This document shows positions 47,219 to 56,634 of a DNA stretch of 64,000 nucleotides, piece by piece. Below the pieces are notes generated by a model. It saw nothing but the letters and a program-made list of their open reading frames with translations, searched no databases and was not told the DNA's origin. Numbering within the stretch: the stretch's first letter is position 1; every line of letters begins with the position of its first letter. The position numbers and the translations under genes were made by a program. Origin of the DNA: Thermoanaerobacter wiegelii Rt8.B1 (lineage in GTDB: Bacteria > Bacillota > Thermoanaerobacteria > Thermoanaerobacterales > Thermoanaerobacteraceae). Location of the stretch: NCBI RefSeq assembly GCF_000147695.2, contig NC_015958.1, positions 2,711,501-2,775,500 of the forward strand, given 5' to 3'.

Positions 47219-47392
47219 CTATCCACCCCATGGATTATTTATATCTCCATGTACCCTTGGTTCTCTTTCTTCTGCTAACATGTATTGTTGCATTACTTTT
47301 TTATCATTTATATAGGAGGGCTTTACGTTAATGTACGTCACTATCCCAAGTAAAAAAGCTACTAATGCCAATAAAGCTATAGCTTTCTTCAA
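47219..47392 (-). CDS. 57-residue peptide with signal/anchor segment, possible signalling peptide precursor
   Basis: A TTG start with GGGAGGTG seven bases upstream opens a 57-residue frame. The N-terminus MKKAIALLALVAFLLGIVTY is a signal or anchor; a polar linker follows (KKVMQQYMLAEEREP) and the end is HGDINNPWGG. No cysteine is present. Its size and layout resemble precursors of the peptides that RRNPP regulators sense, and the decayed 5' end of such a regulator lies 300 bases away in divergent orientation. It may equally be a small membrane protein. The frame is short but start signal and composition look genuine. Confidence 0.5.
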   Translation of the reverse strand: MKKAIALLALVAFLLGIVTYINVKPSYINDKKVMQQYMLAEEREPRVHGDINNPWGG

Positions 47393-47693
47393 TTTTCTTC
47401 ACCTCCCAAATTTTCTTTCAATTTTATCCTACCATTCTTACCTCTTTCCAGTAAAATGGCAAAAATGCTTATAAGCCCTCCCAATATTTCGTTTTGGCGA
47501 AGTTATCTATATTTTCCTTTCTTTTTCTCTTTTTTTCATATATCGCCAGTGAAAAATTTTAATTTTGTAACTGGAAGTTACAATAGGCTAAATTTGTAAA
47601 ATTGCTTCAAAGGCAGTAAAATAAAGAGCTTAATAAGTGATGTTTAAAGTTAATTATCTGAAAATTTAAACTTTATATGTTTATTTTGATTTC

Positions 47694-47795
47694 TTATGTA
47701 TCCCTTTTTGTGGCTATAAACGTTATAATTACAAAACTTTCAATGCTTTTGTTTCCGCCGTTGATGAAATGATGTCTTCTAATAGGCAATAAAAC
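47694..47795 (+). pseudogene. decayed promoter and first codons of a second XRE-TPR regulator
   Basis: The sequence follows 37316-37425 base for base with scattered changes: GTGGCTATAAACGTTATAAT for the promoter with palindrome, then TTGATGAAATGATGTCTTCT and AGGCAATAAAA for the start of the coding region. It breaks off at the terminator hairpin of the downstream gene, so the rest was deleted. Confidence 0.6.
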
Positions 47796-47829
47796 AAAAA
47801 GCTCCCCATCTTCTGGAGAGCTTTTTGTT
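47794..47829 (-). terminator. terminator of the Crp-family gene
   Basis: AACAAAAAGCTC..CCA and TGG..GAGCTTTTTGTT form a long stem with one mismatch and a 5-base loop, T-rich on both sides and usable in both directions. Confidence 0.75.
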
Positions 47830-47832
47830 TCC

Positions 47833-47859
47833 GGACAACAAGAACCGTCCCCGGTGTCT
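47833..47859 (-). repeat. REP-like repeat, GAACCGTCCC type, next to the Crp gene
   Basis: GGACAACAAGAACCGTCCCC followed by GGTGTCT. It overlaps the stop codon of the Crp-family gene by two bases, so it may be part of that gene's 3' end. Confidence 0.5.
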
Positions 47860-48547
47860 ACAACATTTCTCTTAATCTCTCTATATCTTTTATTATTACC
47901 TTATTTCTATTTAATTTAATAATCCCTTCTTTATCCATTTGGCTTAGAACTCTTGTTACAGTTTCTCTAGATATACCTATTATGTTAGCGAGGTCCTGCC
48001 TGTTTAAATTTAGATTTAGCAAAATCCCTTCTTTAACATTTACTCCTCTTTCCTTAGCAAAGGTCAAAAGCACGGAGGCAGTCCTTCCTATTGAATCTCT
48101 TAAAGCAAGGTTCTCTATTATATATGACACATTTTTTAATCTTTTTGCCATAAGCTTTATTATGCTTAAGGCTATTTCAGTATTTTTTAATATTAAATTT
48201 TCTATATCCTTATTTTTTAGCATAATCACTTCGGAGTCCTCTATAGCCTCTGCAGTTGCAGGATATTCTCCACCGGCAAATAGAATAGACTCAGCAAATA
48301 TGTCCCCTTTTTCCATTATTTTAATAATGTACTCTTTCCCGATAGAAGATGTTTTTGATATTTTAACTTTGCCGGATTTTACAAAATATATAGCTTCTCC
48401 CTTTTCCCCCTCTATGAAAATAATAGAGCCTTTTTTAAAAGATTTTATGATAGAAATCTTATGTATCTCTTCAAGGGATTTGTCCTCCAGTTCATTAAAA
48501 TAAGGGACTTTTTTAAGGTAATCAAAATGAGCCATAATGACTTTCAT
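47858..48547 (-). CDS. Crp/Fnr family transcriptional regulator
   Basis: A 229-residue regulator with an N-terminal cyclic nucleotide-binding-like beta-roll (KKGSIIFIEGEKGEAIYFVKSG, about residues 30-120). A C-terminal winged helix follows, with the recognition region LNRQDLANIIGISRETVTRVLSQMDKEGI (residues 182-210). The N-terminus has no cysteine cluster, so an Fnr-type oxygen sensor is unlikely, and the nucleotide-binding arginine pattern is not complete; the effector is unknown. The start is uncertain between 48547 and an ATG four codons later. It is next to dnaB but transcribed as a separate unit. Confidence 0.9.
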   Translation of the reverse strand: MKVIMAHFDYLKKVPYFNELEDKSLEEIHKISIIKSFKKGSIIFIEGEKGEAIYFVKSGKVKISKTSSIGKEYIIKIMEKGDIFAESILFAGGEYPATAEAIEDSEVIMLKNKDIENLILKNTEIALSIIKLMAKRLKNVSYIIENLALRDSIGRTASVLLTFAKERGVNVKEGILLNLNLNRQDLANIIGISRETVTRVLSQMDKEGIIKLNRNKVIIKDIERLREML

Positions 48548-48571
48548 CCCTTCTTAAAAGCAAACTAAAGA

Positions 48572-49900
48572 TTATTCCGTTCTATATTTATCAAGACTTA
48601 CAAATTTTGTATACTGTGCAAGCCATAAAAGTTCCACTGTCCCTGTGGGCCCATTTCTGTGTTTTGCAATTATAACTTCTGCTATGTTTTTCTTTTCAGA
48701 ATCTTTATGATAGTAATCATCTCTGTACAAAAACATTACTATGTCAGCGTCCTGCTCTATTGCTCCAGATTCTCTCAAATCGCTTAAAATAGGTCTGTGG
48801 TCTGACCTGGACTCAGGTGCACGGGAAAGCTGTGAAAGGGTGATTACAGGAACATTGAGTTCTCTTGCTAAACTTTTAAGAGACCTCGATATTTCTGAAA
48901 TTTCTTGTTGCCTGTTTTCTGCCCTTCCTCTTCCCTGCATAAGCTGCAGATAATCTATCATCACCAAGCCCAATCCTTTTTCCAGTTTAAGACGCCGGCA
49001 CTTCGCCCTTATGTCCATTACGCCAATTCCAGGGGTATCATCAATATAGATAGGAGCTTTAGAAAGAGGAGTCATCGCAGCTGCCAGTTTCATCCAGTCA
49101 TCTTCATCAAGGTTTCCTGTCCTAAGCTTTTGGCTATCTATATTGGCAGTAGAACAGATAAGCCTGTTTACCAACTGCTCTTTTGACATCTCTAAGCTAA
49201 ATATGGCAACAGGAAGGCCTGTCAAAAGAGCTGCATTTTGAGCAATATTTAAAGCAAAAGAGGTTTTTCCCATTGAAGGTCTTGCTGCGACTAATATAAA
49301 GTCAGAGGGCTGAAAGCCGGCAGTTTTTAAGTCAAGGTCAGGAAAGCCAGAGGGAATTCCCGTAAGCTGTCCTTTGTTTTTGTAAAGTTCTTCTATTTTA
49401 TAAAAGGTATTCATTAACACGTCTTTTATAGGTGAAAAATTAGTAGTGTTTCTTCCTTGAGCTATATCAAATATTTTTTGTTCTGCTATGTCAAGGACAG
49501 TTTCTACGTCATCCCCTTCGTAACTTAACTCCATAATCTCTGAAGAGGCCTCAATGAGCCTTCTCAATGTGGCCTTTTCTTTTATAAGCTTTGCATAGTA
49601 AGATACGTTAGCAGTGGTAATAACATTGGAAGACAGGCTTGCTATATAATCAATTCCGCCAACAGCCTCCAGCATGTTTCGCTTTCTAAGTTCATCAACT
49701 ACTGTCACAAGGTCAACGGGGATGTCTTTTTCAAACATCTCCATCATTACATCGAATAATTTTTTGTGGGATTCTTTATAAAAGTCGTCGGCTTTTATTA
49801 TTTCAGAAACGTCTATTATAGCATCCCTAGATAAAAGCATTGACCCTAAGACGGATTGTTCAGCTTCTATGTTTTGGGGAGGGATTTTGCTCCACTCCAT
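48572..49900 (-). CDS. dnaB: replicative DNA helicase
   Basis: The replication-fork helicase, 442 residues. The N-terminal domain begins with PPQNIEAEQSVLGSML; the ATPase domain has Walker A ARPSMGKT at 206-213, Walker B LVMIDYLQLMQG, and the arginine-containing LSRAPESRSDHRP. No intein. It follows rplI by 22 bases on the same strand in the order gdpP-rplI-dnaB that is conserved in Bacillota. It would be loaded by the DnaC/DnaI protein encoded at the left end of the window. Confidence 0.97.
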   Translation of the reverse strand: MEWSKIPPQNIEAEQSVLGSMLLSRDAIIDVSEIIKADDFYKESHKKLFDVMMEMFEKDIPVDLVTVVDELRKRNMLEAVGGIDYIASLSSNVITTANVSYYAKLIKEKATLRRLIEASSEIMELSYEGDDVETVLDIAEQKIFDIAQGRNTTNFSPIKDVLMNTFYKIEELYKNKGQLTGIPSGFPDLDLKTAGFQPSDFILVAARPSMGKTSFALNIAQNAALLTGLPVAIFSLEMSKEQLVNRLICSTANIDSQKLRTGNLDEDDWMKLAAAMTPLSKAPIYIDDTPGIGVMDIRAKCRRLKLEKGLGLVMIDYLQLMQGRGRAENRQQEISEISRSLKSLARELNVPVITLSQLSRAPESRSDHRPILSDLRESGAIEQDADIVMFLYRDDYYHKDSEKKNIAEVIIAKHRNGPTGTVELLWLAQYTKFVSLDKYRTE

Positions 49901-49922
49901 CCTTATTCCCCCCTTGCTTTAA

Positions 49923-50366
49923 TTACTCTGCCACAACATCTACCTTCACTTTTGCTATGACTCCTTGATAAAGTTTTATGTCTACATAATAGGTACCTGT
50001 AGTCTTTACAGTCTCGTCAAAAGATATTTTCTTCTTATCAATGTCAAAGCCTTTCTCCTTTAAAGCCTCTTCTACGTCTTTTGAAGTGATAGATCCAAAA
50101 AGTTTACCATTTTCTCCTGCTTTTACTTTTAAAACTAAGCTTAAGTTTGAAAGCTTTTGGGCCATTTCTTTTGCTTCTTCTAATTCTTGCTGTCTCTTTT
50201 TCTCTTCTGCCTTTTTCTTTTCATTAAGCACTTTTATGTTGGATTCTGTAGCCTCTATGGCAAGTCCTCTTGGAAGGAGATAATTTCTCCCATACCCGTC
50301 GCTGACATTTACAATTTCTCCTGCTTTTCCTACATTTTTAACATCTTTTACTAATATAACTTTCAT
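49923..50366 (-). CDS. rplI: 50S ribosomal protein L9
   Basis: 147 residues of normal length. The N-terminal RNA-binding domain [36 protein letters not shown] is followed by the long connecting helix and the C-terminal domain ([14 protein letters not shown]). The start overlaps the stop of gdpP by four bases, so translation is coupled. Confidence 0.98.
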   Translation of the reverse strand: MKVILVKDVKNVGKAGEIVNVSDGYGRNYLLPRGLAIEATESNIKVLNEKKKAEEKKRQQELEEAKEMAQKLSNLSLVLKVKAGENGKLFGSITSKDVEEALKEKGFDIDKKKISFDETVKTTGTYYVDIKLYQGVIAKVKVDVVAE

Positions 50367-52343
50367 TTGTCTTCACCTTCCTCTTCAAAATATTCTTTAA
50401 TAGCATTTTTTAAGTCTTGCAGTACTTCCTCTATAGGCTTTTTGACCTGAGCTCCTGCAACAGTTAAATGTCCTCCTCCACCAAGCTTTTCAAGGATAAC
50501 TTGAACATTTATGTCTCCAAGAGAGCGTCCGCTTATGGCTACATCTTCTTCTCTTTTTAAAAGGACAAAAGAGGCTTGTACTCCCTTTATTGTAAGAAGT
50601 TCATCAGCAGCCTGGGCTATGATGAGATTGTTGGCATTTGGAGGGCTAACTGCTATTGCAATGCCGTTATCCAATATCTCGGCATTTTTCACTATTGAAG
50701 CTTTTATTATGTAAGAATCTAAGTCATTTTGGAAAAGCTGCTTAACAGAGGTTGTATCTGCCCCTTTTCTCCTCAAAAAGGAGGCTGCTTCAAAAGTCCT
50801 GGAACCTGTCCTGAAAGTGAAATTTTTTGTATCCACTGATATTCCTGCCATTAAAGCCTCAGCTTCTATAGGTTTTATGTCAATCTTGTCTACTATATAT
50901 TGCAAAATTTCTGTGACTAATTCGCTAGCAGAAGAAGCATAAGGCTCTAAATAGACAAGCAAGGCTTTATCAATAAACTCTTTCCCTCTTCTATGGTGGT
51001 CTATTACAACTATTCTGTCTATAATATCTACAATTTCGGGATAAGTAAGATAACTGGGTCTATGGGTATCAACAACTATTAAAAGGCTGTTTTGGTCCAC
51101 CATGTTTTTAACTTCACTGCTTTTTATAAATAAATCTTCATAGCCTTTTGTGTTTTGTATTTTCTTTACTAATTCATCTATTGCTACATTAGATTTATCT
51201 AATATTATATAGGCTTTTTTGCCTAAAGACATGCTGGCTCTATACATGCCAATTGCAGCACCTAATGAATCAAAGTCCATAAAGTTGTGACCCATTATGA
51301 AAATGGTAGAGGATTCTTTTATGAGCTCTTTTATAGCGTGGGCAATTACTCTCGCCTTTACTTTTGTCCTCTTTTCAACAGCTTGTGTTCTTCCTCCATA
51401 AAACGAAATTTTATCTCCTCTTTTTATTACTGCTTGGTCTCCTCCTCGCCCTAATGCTAAGTCTAAGGCGCTAGAGGCATATTCATTTAAGGCTAAAAAG
51501 TCATTGGCATCTGCTCCAATTCCTATGCTTAAAGTTAAAGGGATTTTTATCTCTTCTCCAATTTCTCTCACTTTATCCAATATTTCAAATTTATTTTCTT
51601 CTAAGCTTTTTAATCCTTCCTCTTTAAATACGACAAAGTATTTATCATCATCATATTTTTTCATAAAAGCTTTTATTGAGGAAGCCCATTCTGAAAGTTT
51701 TTTTTCTATTTCTGAAGAAACCACCGCTTTTTTAATATCTTCTATTGCCATCATCGCTTCTTCGTAGTTGTCAATTATTATATGCCCTACCACAGGTCTA
51801 TCGAAAGCTAAAGATTTCTTAAGCTGAATGTATTCAGTGTTATCAAGGAATAAAAGAGTACAGCTTAGGTCCTTCCCTTTTTTCTTTTTGCTTGAGAATC
51901 TACTTTTAACACGGAATAGTACCGGCCATTGAACTCTATTTGGTTTTTTTGTCATCTATTTTGTTTCCAGCATATTTTTTTATCAATTTCTTTATCTCTT
52001 CATCTTCATTAAAGACCTGAGAATAGTTTAAGTTATACCACAGGATTTCTCCGTTATCATTTAAAATAACGGCAGGAATTGGCATCTTTGCTAAAACGCT
52101 TTTTGATGCCTTATCAACATTGAAAAATATATTTTCTATATATTTATCCAATTCTAATCGCTTTTTCTTTACGCCATAGTATTCACTTAAAAGCACATAA
52201 AGAAAGATGATTAATGAAATAGAAGCAATTATCTCGTTGTAGTAAAACATTAAAACTATTAATAAAGCTGATAGTAAAATATTTATCACATTGACAGAAG
52301 AAATTATTTTATAAAATTTCTTATCCACAAAAACACCTCTCAT
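50363..52343 (-). CDS. gdpP: cyclic-di-AMP phosphodiesterase GdpP, split by a homopolymer frameshift
   Basis: GdpP degrades the essential messenger c-di-AMP. Two overlapping frames (135 and 530 residues) together match its order: two membrane helices and the start of a PAS domain in the first; then a degenerate GGDEF domain ([10 protein letters not shown]), the DHH phosphodiesterase ([21 protein letters not shown]) and the C-terminal DHHA1 ([12 protein letters not shown]). The frames meet at seven T's (51944-51950). Removing one base fuses them into 659 residues, the family's usual length. A downstream ATG inside the overlap could start the soluble half, so two polypeptides are possible. Sequencing error at the run is the simplest alternative. 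Confidence 0.85.
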
Positions 52344-52346
52344 TTT

Positions 52347-53267
52347 CTAACTCATGTATTTCCTTAAATCCATACTGGTATCTGCAATACCTATTATGGT
52401 AAATAGCCAAGAGGTAAGAGGAAAAAGAAATAAAAATACAAGGATTAAGTTAGCAGCCAATGATTTCATATTCAATTTATGAGTTAAATAATATTTTACT
52501 ACCGCCAAGCCTCCTAAAGTAAAACCTAGAGAAAGCAATACTATTATATTGGTAGTTATTGCTTCTGGTTGCTTTAGAAAATATTGATATAACAACACTC
52601 CAATAAAAATCCATCCTGTGACATAAGGCATTTTCCATTCTTCAAAAGGAGGAAGTGCTTCTATATAGACCCTTTGAGTTTTTAAGATTTTGGATATAAT
52701 TATATAATTAATTAAAATGACAGCTACGACCGCGATTATTATAGATGCAGGTAAAGTCATTTTTAGCATTTCTTCAATTGTTAATAAATTGCTTTTTATA
52801 GCCGAAAAGTTTGGATGTCCCTGATAAATAGATAATACTTCTTTTGTGCTCATATCAATTGCCTTAAAAAACTGATCGAGTGCATTTATTTTGAAAGCCA
52901 CTTTTATGAAATAAAATATTACAATCACACCAAATATTGACACAACAGAAGTATCTATAAGTGTCTCACTAGCTTTACGTTTTTTCGATATTAAATACCC
53001 CATAACAAATCCTTGTAAGGCAAAAAATAAACTTGTAAAAGCTGTACCTATATCTGTAAAAATTACATTTACAATAAATACAGCAAAAGATGATGCAATA
53101 GCATAAGATTCAGAACTTCTTATACAAGTTATAGCAATGGGAGCTGGTATCAAAAAAAATAGCACAAATAAGGGCGGAATATACACTCCTATTAATGTCA
53201 TTACTACAGCCATTGCTGTCATCATTGCCGCATTGGTAAGTTTTCGTAAATCCATTAAATCAATCAC
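52347..53267 (-). CDS. yybS: YybS family (DUF2232) membrane protein
   Basis: A 306-residue protein with about eight predicted membrane segments, matching YybS/DUF2232 in its N-terminus (ALTNAAMMTAMAVVMTLIG-like) and its place between the rpsF operon and gdpP in Bacillota. It resembles ECF transporter S-components in layout, but its role is unknown. It ends three bases before gdpP begins and starts within the end of the MazG-like gene (four-base overlap), so all are on one transcript. Confidence 0.85.
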   Translation of the reverse strand: MIDLMDLRKLTNAAMMTAMAVVMTLIGVYIPPLFVLFFLIPAPIAITCIRSSESYAIASSFAVFIVNVIFTDIGTAFTSLFFALQGFVMGYLISKKRKASETLIDTSVVSIFGVIVIFYFIKVAFKINALDQFFKAIDMSTKEVLSIYQGHPNFSAIKSNLLTIEEMLKMTLPASIIIAVVAVILINYIIISKILKTQRVYIEALPPFEEWKMPYVTGWIFIGVLLYQYFLKQPEAITTNIIVLLSLGFTLGGLAVVKYYLTHKLNMKSLAANLILVFLFLFPLTSWLFTIIGIADTSMDLRKYMS

Positions 53268-53572
53268 TCCCGCTTTCTACCCTTTATGTATCTCTCTAAT
53301 CCAGAAAAATTATATTCTCCTTCAAAGTCTTTATCAATAATTTGAAGTTTGAGTTTTTTTTGAAGCGCTTCATCTATTTCTTCAAAGTCATAGCCTAATT
53401 TCTCTCCTAATAAGTACGCAGAAATTAAAATATCACAAAGATTGTCTACTAACACTTCTCCACTTTCATCTTCATTAAAGGCTTTCAAAAGAGAATATAC
53501 TTTTCCTAAAATTTTTATTTTTAAATTTTCAATACTCCTTATGTTTTTAGCAATCTCAAGATTATTTTTCAT
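53264..53572 (-). CDS. MazG-like family protein
   Basis: A 102-residue helical protein of the MazG-like family (PF12643 type): LEIAKNIRSIENLKIKILGK, DNLCDILISAYLLGEKLGYD and DEALQKKLKLQI. Related nucleotide pyrophosphohydrolases have an EExxE...ExxD motif, but the metal-binding acidic residues are not obvious here, so activity is doubtful. It is the first gene of the segment that continues with yybS and gdpP. Confidence 0.75.
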   Translation of the reverse strand: MKNNLEIAKNIRSIENLKIKILGKVYSLLKAFNEDESGEVLVDNLCDILISAYLLGEKLGYDFEEIDEALQKKLKLQIIDKDFEGEYNFSGLERYIKGRKRE

Positions 53573-53618
53573 ACTTTTATTCCACCTTTATTTTTGACAG
53601 CTTTTTTAAATAGTAAAC

Positions 53619-53640
53619 TAAAAGAGGGCATCGCCCTCTT
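53619..53640 (-). terminator. terminator of the rpsF-ssb-rpsR operon
   Basis: GAGGGC-GAT-GCCCTC, extended by AA/TT, followed by TTTTAGTTT on the minus strand, 13 bases after rpsR. Confidence 0.75.
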
Positions 53641-53652
53641 ATTATTATATCA

Positions 53653-53919
53653 TTATTCTACTGTATATGGTAGTAGTGCAATCTGTCTTGCTCTTTTAAT
53701 AGCTTTTGTAAGCTGCCTTTGATGCCTTGCACAGTTTCCTGTAATTCTTCTCGGCAGAATTTTTCCTCTTTCTGTGATGTACTTGCGGAGCCTTGCTACA
53801 TCTTTGTAATCAATCTTATCTATATTATCTGTGCAAAAAGCACAAACGCGCTTTTTCGCTTTTCTGCCTCTTTTTTTAGTAGCTGCGTTATCTTTCGCCG
53901 TCGTATTAGCTGTTGTCAT
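53653..53919 (-). CDS. rpsR: 30S ribosomal protein S18
   Basis: 88 residues. The conserved core ([39 protein letters not shown] and [20 protein letters not shown]) is complete; the first 20 residues are a lysine-rich extension. It follows ssb by 15 bases in the standard rpsF-ssb-rpsR order. Confidence 0.98.
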   Translation of the reverse strand: MTTANTTAKDNAATKKRGRKAKKRVCAFCTDNIDKIDYKDVARLRKYITERGKILPRRITGNCARHQRQLTKAIKRARQIALLPYTVE

Positions 53920-53934
53920 CCTTCAACCTCCTTT

Positions 53935-54387
53935 TTAAAAAGGTAAATCATCTTCACTCTCTATAGGTGTAAAACCCTCAAACTCTTCCGGTATATCTTC
54001 AAATACACTGTCAAAGTCTTCATCAAAATCTCTATTTTCTTCAGCATTGCCACTGCTGCCAAAACCAGATTTCGGCTCTAAAAATCTCACGTCATCTGCT
54101 ACAACTTCAGTAACCCAATGTCGATTGCCGCTATTATCATCCCATGTTCGGGTTTGAATGCTTCCAGTTACCGCTATTAATCTGCCTTTTTTTAAATTGT
54201 TAGCGCAAATTTCTGCAAGTTTTCTCCAAGTTACGATGGGTATAAAATCTGTAGGCCTTTCCCCGCTTTGACTGACATAATTCCTGTTAACCGCTAACGT
54301 AAATGTAGTAACAGGAACCATGTTAGCACTATACCTCATCACAGGGTCTTTTGTAAGACGGCCTATTAAAATAACCTTATTTAACAT
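53935..54387 (-). CDS. ssb: single-stranded DNA-binding protein
   Basis: 150 residues: an N-terminal OB fold beginning MLNKVILIGRLTKDPVMRYS with the conserved WRKLAE block. A short acidic linker follows and ends in EDDLPF, the docking tip for replication and repair partners. It lies between the two ribosomal protein genes. Confidence 0.97.
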   Translation of the reverse strand: MLNKVILIGRLTKDPVMRYSANMVPVTTFTLAVNRNYVSQSGERPTDFIPIVTWRKLAEICANNLKKGRLIAVTGSIQTRTWDDNSGNRHWVTEVVADDVRFLEPKSGFGSSGNAEENRDFDEDFDSVFEDIPEEFEGFTPIESEDDLPF

Positions 54388-54418
54388 TTTTAACCCACCT
54401 TTTTATATTAATAAACGA

Positions 54419-54706
54419 TCATTCGTCAGTTCTTATTATTAAATATCTCAAAACGCCATCTGTGATCTTATAAACTCTCTCCAATTCCTGAGAAACCTTT
54501 GAGTTGCTGTTAAAGTTCATCAGTACATAATATCCCTCAAGCTTTTTGTCAATTGGATAGGCTAATTTTCTCTTACCCCATTCATCAAAATTGGTTATTT
54601 CTCCACCATTTTCAATGATGAGGTTTTTAAATCTTTCTATTAAGCCTTTTCTTTCCTCTTCACTTAAATCTGGAGAGAGAATGTACATTGTCTCGTATGA
54701 CCTCAT
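54419..54706 (-). CDS. rpsF: 30S ribosomal protein S6
   Basis: 95 residues starting [18 protein letters not shown]. The frame is open 30 codons further upstream, but this ATG has GGAGGTG five bases before it and matches the family's start. [19 protein letters not shown] and the C-terminal [11 protein letters not shown] are conserved. First gene of the S6-SSB-S18 operon. Confidence 0.97.
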   Translation of the reverse strand: MRSYETMYILSPDLSEEERKGLIERFKNLIIENGGEITNFDEWGKRKLAYPIDKKLEGYYVLMNFNSNSKVSQELERVYKITDGVLRYLIIRTDE

Positions 54707-54775
54707 CTTTTCACCTCCTTTTGGACTAAACGGCCCCAAAAAGGGCAAGGCGGCAATCCATATCCATATTCTATC
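54707..54775 (-). promoter_or_regulatory. leader of rpsF, possible S6:S18 autoregulatory structure
   Basis: The leader contains GATTGCCGCCTTGCCC and GGGGCCG, which could form the CCG-bearing hairpin to which S6:S18 binds in many bacteria. The fold is not strong enough to be sure; position and CCG content are the only evidence. Confidence 0.3.
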
Positions 54776-54989
54776 ATTGTCCAGAGGGATTTTCAACTGT
54801 TTTTAAAATTTTTTTGATGCTCTTTTCAAATTTAGCTCGCGGCATCAAAACCATTCTTCCGCATTTTAGGCATTTTATGCGAATATCCATGCCCACTCTT
54901 AAAATTTCCCATTCGTCAGAACCACAAGGGTGCTTTTTTTTCATCTTTACAATATCTCCTACATGGAGTTCTTTTGGCAAAACAATCAC
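54774..54989 (-). CDS. DUF951 family small zinc-binding-like protein
   Basis: 71 residues: [20 protein letters not shown] then [25 protein letters not shown]. Cysteines in HPCG and CLKCG suggest a zinc site. The family is widely conserved in Bacillota near the rpsF operon; its function is unknown. It overlaps the leader of rpsF and is probably co-transcribed with it. Confidence 0.9.
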   Translation of the reverse strand: MIVLPKELHVGDIVKMKKKHPCGSDEWEILRVGMDIRIKCLKCGRMVLMPRAKFEKSIKKILKTVENPSGQ

Positions 54990-55058
54990 CTCAATTAATT
55001 TATGAACTTAATAAATCAACTGAAAAGGTGCTTTGATTTTCACACATTACTAACCAAG

Positions 55059-55913
55059 TTATGTGTCAATATTTGTTATTGTAACATCTGTATGCGGATA
55101 TGGAAATGTAATCTTTTCTCTATCAAATACTTTTTTTATCCTGTATCTTATATCCCTTTCAACTTCCCATTGTTTCATAGGCTCTGTTTTCGCAATAATC
55201 GTTATTAAAACTTGCGAGTCCTGAAAATCCGTAATTCCCAAGACTGTAGGGCCCTCTATCACATCATTCCTGGATTTTTTTATATCTTCACAAATTTGTG
55301 TGAGCACATTTATTATTCTATCAATATCTTCCTCATAAGGAATACCTACATTTACAAGCGCTCTCATACTGCCTCGTGTATGGTTTGTTACAGTCTTTAT
55401 TTCTCCATTTGGTATTATATGTAAATCGCCCGAAAAATCCCTTATTTTGCTTGTTCTAAGTCCTACTTCTTCAACAAGACCCGAAAAATTATTTATCGTT
55501 ATATAATCCCCAACTCCAAACTGATCTTCAAATATTATGAAAAACCCCGAAATTACGTCTTTGACTAGATTTTGAGCACCAAAACCTATAGCCAAACTGC
55601 CAATTCCGGCAACTGCCAATATTGATGTCATTTCTATGTTGAAAATTTTTAGTATTGAAGCAGCTGCTATGAAATAAATGACATATCTCAATATATTTTT
55701 GGTAAGAGACATTAAAGTGCCTATCTTTCTTTCAGGAAGCTGTATTTTTCCTTTTGTCTGTAATTTGTAAAACCTTGATATAAGTATGTCTCCTATTTTT
55801 ATACCTATAAAAGCTATAACCAAAATTTTTATGATATCGAAAGTTACTTTTAATATTTTTATATCGTAAAGACTTGAAAATTTTTGGTATAGTTGAGCTA
55901 TTGTCTCCATCAT
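55059..55913 (-). CDS. small-conductance mechanosensitive channel (MscS family)
   Basis: A 284-residue channel that would release solutes on osmotic down-shock. Three membrane segments lie in about residues 20-125. The pore helix contains ILAVAGIGSLAIGFGAQNLVKDVISG, with the glycine/alanine pattern of TM3. The beta domain has GDYITINNFSGLVEEVGLRTSKIRDFSGDLHIIPNGEI. It is similar in size to B. subtilis YkuT. Its neighbours are DUF951 downstream and the divergent yyaC gene upstream. Confidence 0.93.
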   Translation of the reverse strand: MMETIAQLYQKFSSLYDIKILKVTFDIIKILVIAFIGIKIGDILISRFYKLQTKGKIQLPERKIGTLMSLTKNILRYVIYFIAAASILKIFNIEMTSILAVAGIGSLAIGFGAQNLVKDVISGFFIIFEDQFGVGDYITINNFSGLVEEVGLRTSKIRDFSGDLHIIPNGEIKTVTNHTRGSMRALVNVGIPYEEDIDRIINVLTQICEDIKKSRNDVIEGPTVLGITDFQDSQVLITIIAKTEPMKQWEVERDIRYRIKKVFDREKITFPYPHTDVTITNIDT

Positions 55914-56062
55914 ATCACCCGCTTTATTTCCTTTATATTTTATATATTACACAAGTAAGAAAGGTTTTTCAATAATTAAAACCGGAAATTACCTGTATTT
56001 AATTTTACATAGTTGACAAAAATATATTTGTAAGACTTATCAACTTAAGAAAGGAGAAGCAT

Positions 56063-56620
56063 ATGGAGTTAATAAATATTGAAGACAAAAGTGCTGTAGG
56101 GCATTTTTATAAATTTTTCTCTAACTACCTGACAGAACTATATGATTATCGAAAAGAAATAGTTTTGCTGTGTATAGGGACTGATAGGTCCACAGGGGAT
56201 AGCTTGGGACCTTTAATTGGTCATAAACTAAAGCCTCTTCTTAAAGGAAAAGCCCATGTCTTTGGTACTTTAGAAGAACCACTACATGCAAAAAACATAC
56301 ATCAGGTTTTAAAGTACATAAATTTAAATTATGGACGTCCTTTTATGATAGCGATAGACGCTTGTTTGGGTTCTTTAAACCACGTAGGTCATATCTCTGT
56401 TGGAAAAGGACCTATAAAGCCTGGAGCGGGGGTTTCTAAAGACCTGCCTCCTGTAGGAGATATGTTTGTTACAGGAATTGTCAATATCTCTGGTTTTATG
56501 GAATACATGGTGCTTCAAAATACAAGACTTAGAACTGTAATGAAAATGGCAGATATAATTTCTGTGGGAATATACAAGACAATAAATGAAATATATGAAC
56601 AAAATAAGATAAGGGCTTAA
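56063..56620 (+). CDS. yyaC: YyaC family spore protein (germination protease-like)
   Basis: 185 residues with the YyaC/GPR fold signature: LLCIGTDRSTGDSLGPLIGHKL, VFGTLEEPLHAKN, AIDACLGSLNHVG and the glycine-rich GAGVSKDLPPVGD. In spore formers YyaC is a sporulation protein related to the germination protease. It is good evidence that this organism belongs to an endospore-forming group. It faces cphA tail to tail, and the two originally shared a palindromic terminator now split by an inserted element. Confidence 0.88.
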   Translation: MELINIEDKSAVGHFYKFFSNYLTELYDYRKEIVLLCIGTDRSTGDSLGPLIGHKLKPLLKGKAHVFGTLEEPLHAKNIHQVLKYINLNYGRPFMIAIDACLGSLNHVGHISVGKGPIKPGAGVSKDLPPVGDMFVTGIVNISGFMEYMVLQNTRLRTVMKMADIISVGIYKTINEIYEQNKIRA

Positions 56621-56634
56621 ACTCAAGCCCTTTC
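56610..56634 (+). terminator. terminator of yyaC, left copy of a 25-bp direct repeat
   Basis: AAGGGCTTAAACTCAAGCCC and the TTTC after it are palindromic, contain the yyaC stop codon, and are repeated without change at 56899-56923 on the other side of the inserted element. Confidence 0.75.

Noticed and set aside
36427-47859. Prophage or integrative element spanning the exporter array
   Set aside because: No integrase, capsid, terminase or relaxase gene and no att-like direct repeats at the edges; only small IS elements are present.
47982-48503. Long frames antisense to the Crp-family gene and to many other genes
   Set aside because: They mirror the codon pattern of the real gene on the other strand, have no start signals and show no domain.
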